Source of the DNA: Sinohyriopsis cumingii
Lineage: Eukaryota; Mollusca; Bivalvia; Unionida; Unionidae
Direction of reading: 5' to 3'
NCBI GenBank assembly: GCA_028554795.2
Contig: CM068839.1
Coordinates: 18,366,043-18,430,042 of the forward strand
Length of the DNA: 64,000 nt
Below the pieces are notes generated by a model. That model searched no databases, was not told where the DNA came from, and saw only the letters and a list, made by a program, of their open reading frames with translations. Positions 33,913 to 45,565 of the stretch are shown here, piece after piece. Position numbers and translations under genes: made by a program. Each line of letters starts with the position of its first letter. Position 1 is the stretch's first letter.

Positions 33913-35291
33913 ATTTCATCACTACAATGTTCACAACTGATAAAATCGAATATGGCATCTGTGGATTGTATACGTTATATCTATTTATGTATGGTTTGGT
34001 GGGGTATTTTTTTCTTCTTCTGAGAAATGAAAAATGACAGAGATAATGCTGTAATCGGGACTTCTCTGCAAAAAATTGGGAGATTTAACGAGATCAGGAG
34101 GTAGATGAGGAAATACCCAAAAAATCGGGAGGTTTTTCTCCCTGCTTGAGAGTAGACAGGTATGAACTCTCCGGGCTTGTCGAATTTCAGTCAGGGCTTG
34201 AGTTTATTTAAGCCACCAGCCCGAAACCTGTGCCTAAAAAAAATTATTTGAACTCTGACCAGTACAGTACATAAACAATTATACCAGACAACAGATTCAA
34301 CTTTTGAATGTGCAACCCAAATTTGCTCTGCTCCTGTCTGTCTCGCTCGCCATGTTTATGTTTGTATTCTAAGACTGGCTAGTATTGTGTCACTGGACCA
34401 CATGGTTTGTCGTCTCATCAAAACTCGGAAAATCTCAGAAATTTACGGAATCGTGGTTTATTCCACGCAATATAATCACTTCCCGCTTATGATATTTAAT
34501 TTATAAACATTACATTCGAATTAAAATCTGTAGAGAATTACATACGTAAAAGGAAAAGTTTGATTTCTGGTCCCCTTTAAGAACGTTTTACAAGGTAAAT
34601 TATGTAAATGTTTATTTTTAGAAAATGTTAATTGTGACCCGAGGTCAAGCAGAGGACTACATAATTTTGTCACTAAAAAGACTATTCATTCGTGCGTAAC
34701 GTCTAGCATAAACAGTTTGTATTATTGTTGTATTTAGTATTCATAAGGGCTGGAATTTATTTCTTCAAATATTTCAGATTCAAATGCGTTTTCTCTGGAA
34801 ATACAGAGTGCTCATCAAAAAACTAATATTCTTGGATAGAGACATTCACTGGGATTTATTTTGATTTCAAACCTGGAATGATGTTGCTGTGTTTTTAAAA
34901 AAAATACTGTTGGCACATCAGCACAATTCAGGTCATCACAAACACATAAACACGTCAGCGTTAGACTTAATTTGGATTTCTATTAAAATTTAATCAGAAT
35001 TTTAAATTATTAGTACTTGGGTATGTAATTTTATGATTATTTTGGGATTTCATTCGCAATGCCGTAAGTTCTCTTTATTATTATTTTCACTCTTTACGCT
35101 AGGGATATAAATTATTTGTTGAATTTTACAAAGCTTGTTGCCTTTCACTCATTTTTGTTATTTAAATTCGGTGTTTGATTCTGGAGTTAGCAGGTGGCGG
35201 TCGAGAGTACAATGAAGGCAGGAAGGGGTCTTCAGATTTTGGTACTTTTAAGGTGATCCGACTTGGTGTGCTTTGGAAATTTTAAGTTCAA
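33913..35291. other. Host non-coding stretch
   Basis: AT-rich. No gene or repeat family recognised. Confidence 0.4.
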
Positions 35292-35882
35292 TTAGTAGAT
35301 ATTGGGATGAACCAGATAGAAGCAAATTATAATAGTCAAGCCTAGAAAGTTCAAGGAATACTCACGCGCTTTAGTGGCATCAACAGAAAGAAAACTGTGA
35401 ATGTAGCCCCTGCTGAACTCTAGGTATACAGTCTTGCATATGTTTGATGACATGTTGGTGCGATGAGAGAGCGCTGTCAAAAGTGACACAGATTTCGTAA
35501 TGATTGTGCGAAATGATTGTTGGTATTGCTCATACTCATTGTCTGAGGTGAAGGACTGGAACGAGAACATCGTTGTGTGGTGATCAGAATGGCTTCAGTT
35601 TTATCATAATTCATTTGCAGCTTGTAACATGTTATCCATGACTTCACATATGGAAATGCACCTGTCTACTCCGTGGATAGTAGCAACAACTTCAATTGGG
35701 CGACTAGATTTGTATATTTGAGAGTCATCATCGTACAACTGGTGAGAAAACCGGATGACGATGTAAGATACTTGAGAGGGCTGAATACACAGAATGAAGA
35801 AAACGAGTCCATGAATCGAACCCTGTGGAAAACCAAAACATAGGTAGACTGGGCTAGAATGGTTGCAATTTACGGGCACCAT
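35292..35882 (-). pseudogene. LINE reverse transcriptase fragment (CR1/I-like), decayed
   Basis: Minus-strand frames read SPVYLCFGFPQGSIHG, then SHQLYDDDSQIYKSS (the F/YADD catalytic box with alanine changed to aspartate), then a thumb-region piece (NICKTVYLEF, HSFLSVDATKA). It is broken into at least two frames. The PQGS and xxDD spacing identifies a non-LTR RT palm. Confidence 0.82.
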
Positions 35883-36339
35883 TTGTGTCCTCTCGACGAA
35901 ATATCACTTGAACCATAGTTAGACGGTCATGAATGTCAAATACATGCTGGCGACAGTGACGTAATTTTCTTTTTTTTTTTATATATGTCAAATACTTGCT
36001 GGCGACGGTGACGTAATTTTATATTTTGTCATATGATGTAGTTACGTCAAAGAGAGTGAGTACTGTACTCTTTAAAATGAGCATAGAGAAGGTTTTTATT
36101 TTCTGAAGGGCGGATTTTGTCCTGTGGCGAGGGAGATAATCGGTATGTGAATTGAAGAAAAAGCTATTTAAATTAGATGAGATACAAGTTGCGGCAGAAC
36201 AACTTGTTTTGATATTTCTGATATGAATATTTGGTTAGCAACATGACTGTTGTTCTTTTGTTTATTATGGTAAAGCGTTGGTTTCTTCATAAGCTGCTTT
36301 ACAATGCAAGTTTTGAGATATTAATCACATCAGTGACAG

Positions 36340-36401
<62 letters not shown>

Positions 36402-39400
36402 CCGCAAAATTTGGACTTGATACTGCTAATAAACAGCTAAATGCAGTTCCTGGTGATGAAGAGGAACCTTATTAGTGAATATGGATATAATTTGAAATGA
36501 GACTAACATTACTGCGGTTAATACCGGAGTAGAATGCAGAAGTTATTTTCTGTTAATTGGTAATATATGGAGTAAATGCAGCTTAAAGCGTTTGTTGGAT
36601 GATTCAATTCTCTCCTTTCCGATAGATGTTTTCTTTCTCGTCAAAGATGACAAAAAATTATTTCACATTATTGAATAAATGTGCGCTTAATTGTCATTGC
36701 CTTTTTAACTAGTAATTGTATACATTTACATCTTTCTTATTGTTTCAGGAGGCTGTGCAAAGTTTAATATTTTTATTTACTCAGGAATCAACAAAAATAA
36801 CCACTGAAAGAAGAACTGATGCTGTAATGAATAAAATTCTACATCTGGAAAATATATGTCATTTGGTTCTTCACGTTGTCTGTTGCGAGTACATGACAAA
36901 ATGTGTGCACGGCTTTATTTTCTAATAATATATGCATCACGACACGACATTACTCAAAGAAATAATGGGGTTGAATTTACTTACATATACTCCGCCATCC
37001 TTTCGCAAGAATGATATGCTAGAACGCCATTTTTATAAATAAAATTACGCATGGCATAAGTACATTATATTACTTTACTCGTTGACTGATAGTATTGTGG
37101 TATTAGCGCCTTATCACTCGAATCTACGTAGCTGTATTCGCAAATAAAAAGTTAAATTCACTCTCACATTTGCACGCGAAGGTAATTGTAAGCATTTTCA
37201 GGCTCACTGGATGGCTAATCGCCATTATTCTGTTCAAAATACGCAGTATGAATCACGTCCCAATGATCATTTATGAGAAAACATTTCCGTTTATCCATCC
37301 GTCCGTTTAGTTTTTTGTTGGTGCAAACGCTGATCCTTTTTTAGGTTCCTTCTTTGGCTTTAAATGAAAAACATTAGACACCAAAACTAGCGTTGAAGAA
37401 GGAAAAAATTGCTTGGTAACATCTACTACCTTTTTAATCCACATTTGTTTTAGGAGCATGCTTCCAATCAATAAATTTTTATTTGAGTCTGCTTTTACTT
37501 TAATGCAAGGCTGTTTTCCTGTTTTTATAAATAAACAGCAATACAACTTACTGCGTCGTCTTAAAATTAAATTAGCTACAAGCCGTAAGAAAAACAAGAA
37601 ATCAAGAATAAAAAGTATTCGCGTTTGATTTCAGTTGATATGTGGATTTGTATGGATTGATAGATCTCAGGACAAAATGATATCCTCTTCAAGGTAGCAT
37701 CACTTTTCCAATGGTTCTTATTTCATTGTATCAACCAAACGTATTTAATACTATTTTTTAAAATCTCATAAATACAAGCATTCCTTATTCTTATGAGGAA
37801 CTTTGAGATGCATTTTGTTAAGATTTGTACAAAGACATACAACTGGCTCGTTATCCAGTCCACGTTTGCAGACTTAGATAACCGCTAAGCATTGCGTATG
37901 TTAAACGATTGAAAGTTTGTAACAAAATAATCTTCCTTTTGATTGTATGATAGTTTATCCGGTCAGCGATGATACTAATTCTATAAAACAAACAAAGGTA
38001 TTTTTTGCACATTAACCATCAATATCGTCAATATCGTCTGACTATCTAATGTTTTATGTTTAGCATTGTGTTGATGTCGGAATTTATTTCAAATTTTGGG
38101 TTTACAGTCCTTTTTGAAGACTACGTGGATCTGATACTAGTACATTGTTCTTTAAATTGCGACGATATCATGGTTAAAGTATCATTTTAAAAAATTTACT
38201 TGTGGTTGGAGGAAAAAAAAATCAAACAACCCCGCCAAATAAAACTCACAATTCTTTGTTAACAATGTTGGAATCCCACAAATTTCTAAATTATTTATCG
38301 ATTTTAATTGAATTATAACATAATAATTGAAATTCTTTAATTTCCTGTTATTAGGAAAGATTGCAAACAGTTTGGAATGAGTTAATTACACCTATATGCA
38401 ACGATTTTTTCCGAAATACAATCTAGCTATATAACAGGATATTTATACAAGTTTGAATGTTAGATTTAGCTTTTAATATACTTTCTAATGCATATATTAT
38501 TTGTACGGTTATTTAAGCATGCAGTTGTAAATCAACAACATAACAGTGTTATTTATTCTAATATTTTTTCAGGCCATGATTAATATCAATTATGTGTATT
38601 GTGACGTCATTTTAGATAAATCATACATTGAATAATAACTTGTTACACAGATCTATGGTACATTTTGATAATATCTTTCTGAATATAGTATACATTTGCT
38701 TTATTTTGAGTCTTGAGGAAAGAATTACGATGCTTCTTATTATGGGATAGACCGAAGCCGCCAGGCAGAAACGTATTCATGTGCCAGATCAGACAAGCGA
38801 CACGGAACTAAATTCGACGGAAGACTAATATTTGTTAGATTTTCGCTCTTTTACTCTTTCAACTATTTTTTTTACATATATGGGTGGAAATGAAATTTGG
38901 GATTTATAAACGTTCAACTTAGTGCATATGAGAATATCGACGCGCGGACGACAGTGAGAACATTTGAATAGTTTCAGTACGGATGTGCGATACGGAAATG
39001 TAGACGTTTACTACATTTCAAACGACAAAACATTCTTTTAAACATTAAACGGTATGTAATAAACAGAGTATCTCACAAGAGTCATAATTTTATATCAAAT
39101 ATATGAACTAGTTGAATAATAAGGATACCCTATCTGGGTTTAAGGAGTGGCATATGCCATTATTAAAAGAACTTAATAAGTTTGATTTACAGTGAACACT
39201 TGTTTTGTGATTGAGTCGATAACATTTTTTTTCAATCTGCACTTCGTAATAAACATTGAATTTCTTTTTTAGCATTAATGTGCGTTACAGCACAATATTG
39301 GAAATATTTATATCGTGTTAGTTTGACGAGAGAAAGTGAGAACGTTATATTCTTTAAAAGCAAGTATTGTTAAATACAATCATGAACAAATTTATGGACG

Positions 39401-41772
39401 ATAATTTCCGCCTATCCTTGTTATAGACGTTATCAACGCAAGAATATAAAAGGTAATACTAAAATAACATATACCGTAACGTACCTTTCTGCTGCGTACT
39501 CAGTGATTTCGTTGCAACTCAGCGAAGACCAAAATCTAGTGGTTAAACAAATCGATTGCAACCTCTTTATAAAGCCTGAATGGGTGAGGGATATTGGTGA
39601 TCAATAGTAACAAACTGCGTAAAACGACGTGTCCGGAACTTATTGATCTTGCATAATTATGCAGTTGTTTAGTGTTTAGTGTTTGCAACTCTTTTGTTAG
39701 AGTCAAAAGTTAATGGTTATGAAAGAGTGCAAGTACAAACACAGCCAAACATGGCCTTGCCACATGCAAATATACATACAGACAAAGGTATTACTGGTAA
39801 TTCAAGTTTTGAATAATGATTTAATCAGTGACGGCGATGGCTCTGTAAATAAATCAATGTAGTTAAGTGATTCCATGAACATCCAACACATTTAGATGAG
39901 TAGTGTACATGATTGTAAAGACTACAAAGTTGCTTCTGTCACAATACCTTTAAATTATGTCTTCTTTCTTTGTACAAACCTTTGTAGTACGTACCTTAAA
40001 TATACGCACATAAACCTGTACTAGCAAGGGTCTATAATGTTATGAGACAAACTAATGTTACGAAATCTTGCTCATCAATGTACTACCTAAAGAGTTCCAA
40101 ATCCAGTCTCCTGTGTCATATCCTTGGAAAGAATATTCATAAGCACTTCTTTTGCCCAATCCCGACTTGCACAGCTTTCGTCTTAGCTACGGATATATGG
40201 ACGTTTTATCCAAAATGTCATTTCATGTTCAAAATAACTTTTATATTAAAAAAGCTTGCTTCTTCTACTAATTATTTTACCAAAATATGTCTAGCAACAG
40301 AAAATATTGGTTGCAAGCTGAAGGGTGAATGATGCAAAAATACCGAATACACGGACCACTCCAAAGAGTAACCATGCATAAAAAATGAATTTTAACTGTT
40401 GCGTTTTTCCCCTGGATACAACCATGCATAAAAAATGAATTTTAACTGTTGCGTTTTTCCACATTTTTGATTAAAGAAAAAAAATGTAATGTAGACATTT
40501 TCCGTTCTCCTGCAAACAGTCAAGAGCAATGGTGTCTTGATTGGATCGTGAGATAGTACTATTGAGAGAGACAGACAGACAGAGTCAGAGAGAGAGAGAG
40601 AGAGAGAGAGGCCGGAGCAGGTCAAGTGACGAAGGTGGGTGGGTGGTGTTTCCAAAGCTTCAGAAGACCTTGACTTTCCTTGAAAGGGCACCAAAACAAA
40701 AGCATATGTGTCTATTTATTCAAAATATGCATAATGCCTAATAAACGTGCGCAAGAATAAAACGATAGTCCAATTTTAAGTCTCAAGTGACTGATAGTTT
40801 GTGTGTGTACCTGTATTTTTAGCCTTGGTGGTGGTGGTCCGGAAATCCCGGATCCCACCATCCGCTCCTGGAGAAGGGGAAATCCAACAGAGAATGAAAA
40901 TTTGGTAAATGGAAATGTTGTGTCTTTTAGCTCTTGTTTTCAATACTACTTTTGACTCCAGGTTAACCATGCTGCGGGTATATTTTATCTCCAGGAGTCA
41001 ATCTGTCGGCCTAACATTTTTTACACGAGGAGTCTGTCAATAAAAATGTCTCTCTTTAAGGTGGAGGAAAGCCAGATTGCGGTCTGTGATTTCTTTGGTT
41101 ATTTTGGAACTTCCTGACTAGATATTGGCCAAAGCTGAATAAATAAATAGTGTTCATGTTTTGTCCGATCAAACAATAGTGTTTCCAAAGTAAAAAATAT
41201 ATGAGCGTGTACATTGTATCCCTGCAGTGCCAAGTCCACGCAGTCGTATATAATTTTTCATGAAGAAAAGAGGCCACGCAACAGGGTGTCATTTAAATTA
41301 CGCATGGACCCTTGTTTATGCAATTAATTACGAACATACCACTGTTGTGGATTATTAATTTTCGTCGACTTCGTTGGTACTACAGCTCACAAATTAAAAA
41401 TACCACACACAACGTAACCGATCTTCGAAGAAGATCTAATACCTTCTTCGTTATTGTCCTATTAATAAATGCAAGATGATTTTTTTTTTTTACCGTGAAC
41501 TGCGGTAAACCAAACCCAACAAGGAAATAAATTATCAGCTTGTAAAAATTTTGAAACTTAGTAAATATAATATATTATATGATATACACTGCATCGAATT
41601 AATAACAAAGCACTTCATAAATTGAATGTAGAAAACTTTAAAACAGTTTAGTAATTTACATCTCGATTTAAACCTAGATCTAAATTCTAACCATCAGATT
41701 GACTGAAAATTGAATCTGTTTTAAAATTGACCGATCAAATATCTCAAGTCCAGATTTTACTGTATGACCGAC
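35883..41772. other. Host non-coding stretch
   Basis: AT-rich. A duplicated GTCAAATAC(A/T)TGCTGGCGAC block lies at about 35936-36020, a (TA)n array at 36341-36400, a 48-bp tandem duplication (ACCATGCATAAAAAATGAAT...) at about 40371-40466, and an (AG)n run at 40590-40610. Open frames here are short and carry no recognised domain. Confidence 0.4.
36341..36400 (+). repeat. (TA)n microsatellite
   Basis: Uninterrupted alternating TA of about 60 bp. Confidence 0.95.
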
Positions 41773-43002
41773 AGTGGTGTAGTGGGATACTTTAACCTCA
41801 ATGGAAATCCCAGTCAAAAAGGTCGTGGGAACATATAGCTTCAAATAATATAGCCTCAATGGAAATCCAAGTCAAAAAGGTCGTGGGACACTTCAGCCTT
41901 TAAGGGGAATTTAACATCGGGAATATTGGGACTGTATATCCTCAAATATATTGGGACTTGATATCCTCAAAAATGTTGGGACTGTATATCCTCAAAAAAT
42001 ATTGGGACTGTATAGCCTCAGAAAATAATGGGGCTGTTTAGCGACAATAGGAATGGAACACGTGGTGTGACGGCATGGTACTGGAGATTGACAACAATGT
42101 CCGCCAGGCTTTCTATAAAGTTCTGTGTCCCGCTCCGCCAAGCATTCTATCAAGTTGTATGTCCCACCACGCCAGGCATTCTATCAAATGATATGTCCCT
42201 CCCCGCCAAGCGTTATGGGTTTCCACTGTGATATAGCGACAATGGAAATCCCAGTAAAAAAAAAAACAAAAAAAAAAAAACCTGGGCCTGTATAGCGACA
42301 ATTGGAATGGAACAGGTGGGGTGACGTCACGGCACTGGGCATTGGCAATAATGTCGCAAGGGGCTGACTTCAATGGGGCCAAACATGGACAGTGGGAAAA
42401 AACCTATAAAGCTTGTCGGGGCGGGTATGTTCAGCTACTTCAGCGGTGAAACTATACGGGGCGGGACCAAGAGCTTGATAGAATGCTTGAAAAATCAGAC
42501 CCAAAATATAATATCCACACAAGTGAAGAGGAAAAAAAATAACATCCCATATGCACTATCCACACACGGGAGGAAGAAAAAAATAAATCCAAAATACATT
42601 ATCTACACAGGGGAGGAAGGAAAAAATAAACCCAAAATACACTATCCTCACAGGGGAAGGCGAAAAATTAAATCAAAAATATACTATTCACAAAGGGAAG
42701 AGGTAAAAACAAACACATACACATAAACCTACGCGTTCAAAAACATACAAACACGCAAACACACATAAACAAACCCACACAATCGTACGAGCGCACACAT
42801 ATACACGCACACACAAACGAACGTGTGCATACAAAAACACATACATACACACTACATACACACACATATAAACCATTTTTGTTAAGGGATAAGCTTTTTG
42901 TTAAGGAAATAACAAACACACAAACACATACAAACGTACGCGCACGTACACAAACAAACATAACATTTCCAAACTCGTCGGCTTCTACAAAGTCCATTTC
43001 TT
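41773..43002 (+). mobile_element. Left arm of old Polinton C
   Basis: Begins AGTGGTGTAGTGGG, an eroded Polinton-type end. Subterminal units (GGGACTGTATAGCCTCAAA, AGCGACAATAGGAATGGAAC) and ACTATCCACAC ... GGGAGGAAGAAAAAA units follow, closely resembling the arms of A. ACAC/CATAC-rich repeats run from about 42710 to 42960. It joins directly to polymerase sequence at about 43003, so the capsid-side genes of C are deleted. The right end of C is not present, so no target duplication can be tested. Confidence 0.65.
42095..42215 (+). repeat. 34-bp tandem repeat in Polinton C arm
   Basis: About 3.5 units of CCGCCAAGCATTCTATCAAG plus TTGTATGTCCCACC, with variants. Confidence 0.75.
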
Positions 43003-43323
43003 ATTAGCCATTGGCGAGGTTGATCCTGATGTCTTCACGAAGAACTTCCACATGTTTTATGTTTTTGGTTTCGTCGTACATCATCTGGAAGTAGCTGGAA
43101 GGATCGGACAAATAATCCGTATTGTGTCAACATGGTCGTTGTGCCATGTTCCCCCACAAACAATTCAGCATCACTATGGCAAACGAGCGCCTTCCTTTAT
43201 TTTTCTCCACGTGGTCTACAGTGATGCCTTCCTGTTCCAATTATTTCTCTTTGAATTTTTTTGGTCTTCGGGAGTCTGGCACCAGGAAGGATATCCGCTG
43301 ACTTCTCGTTTCAGTTTCATAAA
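43003..43323 (-). pseudogene. DNA polymerase B of Polinton C, distal part (left of the B insertion)
   Basis: On the minus strand it matches B 48711-49045, through the stretch before motif B and the motif B region itself (the MLNCLWG equivalent), with several indels. It is the continuation of 60844-62491 and was split from it by Polinton B. Confidence 0.82.
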
Positions 43324-43329
43324 GGTATC
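43324..43329 (+). repeat. Target-site duplication, left of Polinton B
   Basis: GGTATC directly before AGTAGTAAATGGGG; repeated at 60844-60849. The six bases belong to the polymerase gene of C. Confidence 0.93.
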
Positions 43330-43523
43330 AGTAGTAAATGGGGCCACCCTAGGGACAATGGGACTTAGCATTAAAAACACCCCTGGGCCACTCTAGGGAC
43401 AATGGGAATTTAACATAGAGTTTGGGCTTGTCTAGGGACAAGGGGAATTGAACATGGGAATAGAGTTTGGATTTGTCTAGGGACAAGGGGAATTGAATAT
43501 GGGATTTTTTTAAAAAAAAGTTT

Positions 43524-43556
43524 TTTTAAATTTAAATTTAAATTTAAATTTAAAAA
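43524..43556. repeat. TTTAAA palindromic tract inside the terminal repeat of B
   Basis: Repeated AAATTT units forming a perfect self-complementary stretch, mirrored at about 60577-60606. It could extrude a cruciform or act as an origin-proximal melting element; neither is shown. Confidence 0.7.
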
Positions 43557-43600
43557 AGGGTAGGCAATGGAAAGGCTATCTCTTTTCGAGAAATATGGCT

Positions 43601-43616
43601 GGCCCTGAAAAGGGCC
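43601..43616 (-). terminator. Histone-like stem-loop copy in the left terminal repeat
   Basis: Minus strand GGCCCTTTTCAGGGCC, preceded by CCCAAA and followed by AGCCA and CGAAAAGAGATAG. It is the mirror of 60513-60528. No open gene ends here; the copy seems carried by the inverted repeat. Confidence 0.75.
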
Positions 43617-43624
43617 TTTGGGTT

Positions 43625-43990
43625 TATGTTAATGTATCCATTAACATAAAGGGTACCGCATTGGTCTTCTTCTTGTCCTTAGGCTACGTTTCACTGTAGG
43701 ACCGTAAATCAGGACTCTTTTCAGGCATCCTTGTCTTTCTACGTAGATCCTACGTATCCACAGACTGGTGTTTGTCCTGTGGACAACGGTCCACTTGGAT
43801 CGGACATACATGGGTATGTCCGTCCGGAACATCATGGAAGACACAAGCGTAGAAGATTGCACATCGGTCCACATCTTGAAGCGACGAGAACAGGTGAATC
43901 AATGCACTGAACTGCGCTTATTTATAGGTAGAGGTAGGATTGAAACGGATTGAGTTCATTCTCCAATCCAAACACGCGTTACAAAATTCA
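43625..43990. other. Upstream region of the first accessory gene
   Basis: No convincing gene. Short open frames on both strands are unremarkable. It leads into the promoter at 44000-44045. Confidence 0.4.
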
Positions 43991-44000
43991 GTCAGCCCGC

Positions 44001-44045
44001 ATCCAATCCGAAGAGATTAGTCTGTGACGTCAGTTGGTCTATATA
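44001..44045 (+). promoter_or_regulatory. Promoter of accessory gene 44094: CCAAT, CRE and TATA
   Basis: ATCCAATCC at 44001-44009, a perfect CRE palindrome TGACGTCA at 44025-44032, and TATATAG from 44040. The TATA lies 54 bp before the ATG. CCAAT plus CRE-type sites are also common in histone promoters. Confidence 0.6.
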
Positions 44046-44093
44046 GATTCGCTAGCGCTTGTGTGTAGTCAATCTATGCGACAGTGATTCAAC

Positions 44094-44644
44094 ATGACGG
44101 AAATTCAGAAAACGATCCATTGGGGTGCACCAGCAGGGGAGACCGCCCAAGGGAACCCGGACTTACTTTCAGAAGAGGTACATTGGGATTTTGTGGATTT
44201 TCTTACCTCGCAAGAATTTGTTCCGGAACCTTCGTCATTACCGCAAGTGGAGAATTTTAGACAGAGACAGAAAGAAGAATTGGAGAAATTTATGCAACGA
44301 CAAAAGGAAGCGGAACAAGCTTTTCTCCTACAGCAACAGCAACAGCAACAAGAAGAGGTAAAAAAAAACAACAGCAACAACAGCAAGAAGAAGTAGCAGC
44401 AAAGAAACAAGAGGGTGAAAATCAAACGGCTACGGTACTGTTGGACATTTTAGCGAACTTAAGAAGTCTGACACAAATGTATCAGACTTCTTTATCACGA
44501 CCGAAGAGAATACGACCTTCCCGAGCTAAACACGCCAACCCTGTGACTAAGCCTGTCGTACCACCCTTAGTGATTTCAACCCAATCATCAGAAGTAGGCC
44601 TTGGCCGTGGCAAAGGCTTAAGGCAGTTAAAGTTGATTGGTTAA
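44094..44644 (+). pseudogene. Accessory protein 1 of Polinton B (Q-rich coiled coil), frameshifted
   Basis: The first frame gives 100 residues: an N-terminal part with HWDFVDFLTSQEFVPEP, then a charged helix with two RQKE repeats and a glutamine run. The frame changes at the A-run at 44360-44368. A different frame then continues with glutamine/glutamate codons into MDILANLRSLTQMYQTSLSR and a basic proline-rich tail ending at 44644. I infer one gene of about 183 codons with a one-base slip at the homopolymer. It may be genuine decay, a sequencing error or programmed slippage. The organisation (helix, polyQ, conserved tail) resembles the accessory gene at 57652. Function unknown; intronless; followed 27 bp later by the stem-loop. 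Confidence 0.6.
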
Positions 44645-44671
44645 ACTCACTCCTACACCATAAAGAAAAAA

Positions 44672-44687
44672 GGCCCTTTTCAGGGCC
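44672..44687 (+). terminator. Histone-like 3' stem-loop after accessory gene 1
   Basis: GGCCCT-TTTC-AGGGCC: a 6-bp stem with a UUUC loop. AAAGAAAAAA lies before it and ACCCAC directly after, then CGAAAAGAAATAC about 12 bases later. Stem size, loop, A-rich 5' flank, ACCCA 3' flank and purine-rich downstream element all match metazoan replication-dependent histone mRNA 3' ends (SLBP site plus U7 element). Confidence 0.85.
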
Positions 44688-44935
44688 ACCCACATTTCTC
44701 GAAAAGAAATACAATTTCAATTTGCCAATAACTCAAAAAAAAAAACCCACCCATTTTACCCTTATAGTACGTGTCTGTGTATGAGTGCGTGAGTGTAGCT
44801 TCTTATTTTAAAATCAAAACTCAAAGACACTTACCTTATATCATTCATGTATTCTTTTATCCATTTTTTACAATCCAATTCACAATTCACCACAGAACAC
44901 TTTAAAAAGTTCGTACACTTCTTCTTTCTCATTAT

Positions 44936-45431
44936 TTAGTCTCTCTGTTTTTTGAAAATCTTCACCGTTTTTTCCTCATTTTCTTCCCTTCTTCTTTTCT
45001 TCTCCTGTTTCTTTGCCTCTTTTAAATAGAATTGTCTTCTTTCTTCCTCTTCTTCCTCTGAAGAATCCCTCTCTTCTTTCGAAGAATCCCTCTCTTCTTC
45101 CGAAGAATCCCTCTCTTCTTCTGAAGAATCCTTCTTTTCTTCTGACTCCTCTTGTTTCTTTTTTGGGCAATCTGGAGACCAATGTCCTTTTTCTTTACAA
45201 TAATAACAGGTATCTTGACTTTTGTCTTTTTTAGCCCCTGTTTTTTTTTTTTTTTTTTTGACGGTCTGGACACTCTGAAGACCAATGCCCTTTCTTCTGA
45301 CAGATATAGCAAGTATCCTGACTTTTATCTCGAAAGGAAGGAGAGTAGTCCGTAGGCTGGTTTGAAGAGAATTTTCTAATGACCCCTTGCAAAGCTCTGA
45401 CGAAACGTTCCATCTGGGTAGTCTCTTCCAT
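44936..45431 (-). pseudogene. CCHC zinc-knuckle protein of Polinton B, frameshifted
   Basis: Starts at ATG 45431 (MEETTQMERFVRALQGVIRK). The first knuckle is CYICQKKGHWSSECP. After a T-run of about 18 (45241-45258, A-run in the gene) the frame changes. The next frame gives the second knuckle CYYCKEKGHWSPDCP, then repeats of EERDSSEE, then a lysine/arginine-rich coiled coil ending at 44936. Two C-x2-C-x4-H-x4-C knuckles with basic and acidic tails resemble retroviral-type nucleocapsid or cellular RNA-binding proteins, suggesting nucleic-acid binding. About 165 codons. It is divergent from the polymerase gene with a TATATAAAAGG box about 55 bp upstream. Copies lie in both arms of A and in C. 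Confidence 0.75.
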
Positions 45432-45481
45432 CGTTGTGCTCGGTTTGAGAGTGAAATGAATAGTGAAAGGACAAGACACAC

Positions 45482-45565
45482 ACCCTTTTATATACGCTGG
45501 TTTGTCATGACTATAAATTAGTCTATGGTGTTTAAACTTGAGTCATTTGACGTTTTGCACTCAAG
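45482..45565. promoter_or_regulatory. Divergent promoter between zinc-knuckle and polymerase genes
   Basis: Minus-strand TATATAAAAGG at about 45484-45494 serves the zinc-knuckle gene (ATG 45431). Plus-strand TATAAAT at 45512-45518 serves the polymerase (ATG 45566). Both are about 54 bp from their ATG. The same arrangement is recognisable in both arms of A and, for the zinc-knuckle side, in C (TATATAAGG about 62572). Confidence 0.7.

Larger units (their letters stand above)
43330..43624 (+). repeat. Left terminal inverted repeat of Polinton B
   Basis: Matches the reverse complement of 60506-60843. It includes three to four subterminal units (CTAGGGACAAGGGGAATTG), an AT palindrome and a copy of the 3' stem-loop. 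It is about 43 bp shorter than the right copy, apparently one repeat unit. Confidence 0.92.

Noticed and set aside
40541..40741. Frame with RERERERER string
   Set aside because: Translation of an AG microsatellite.
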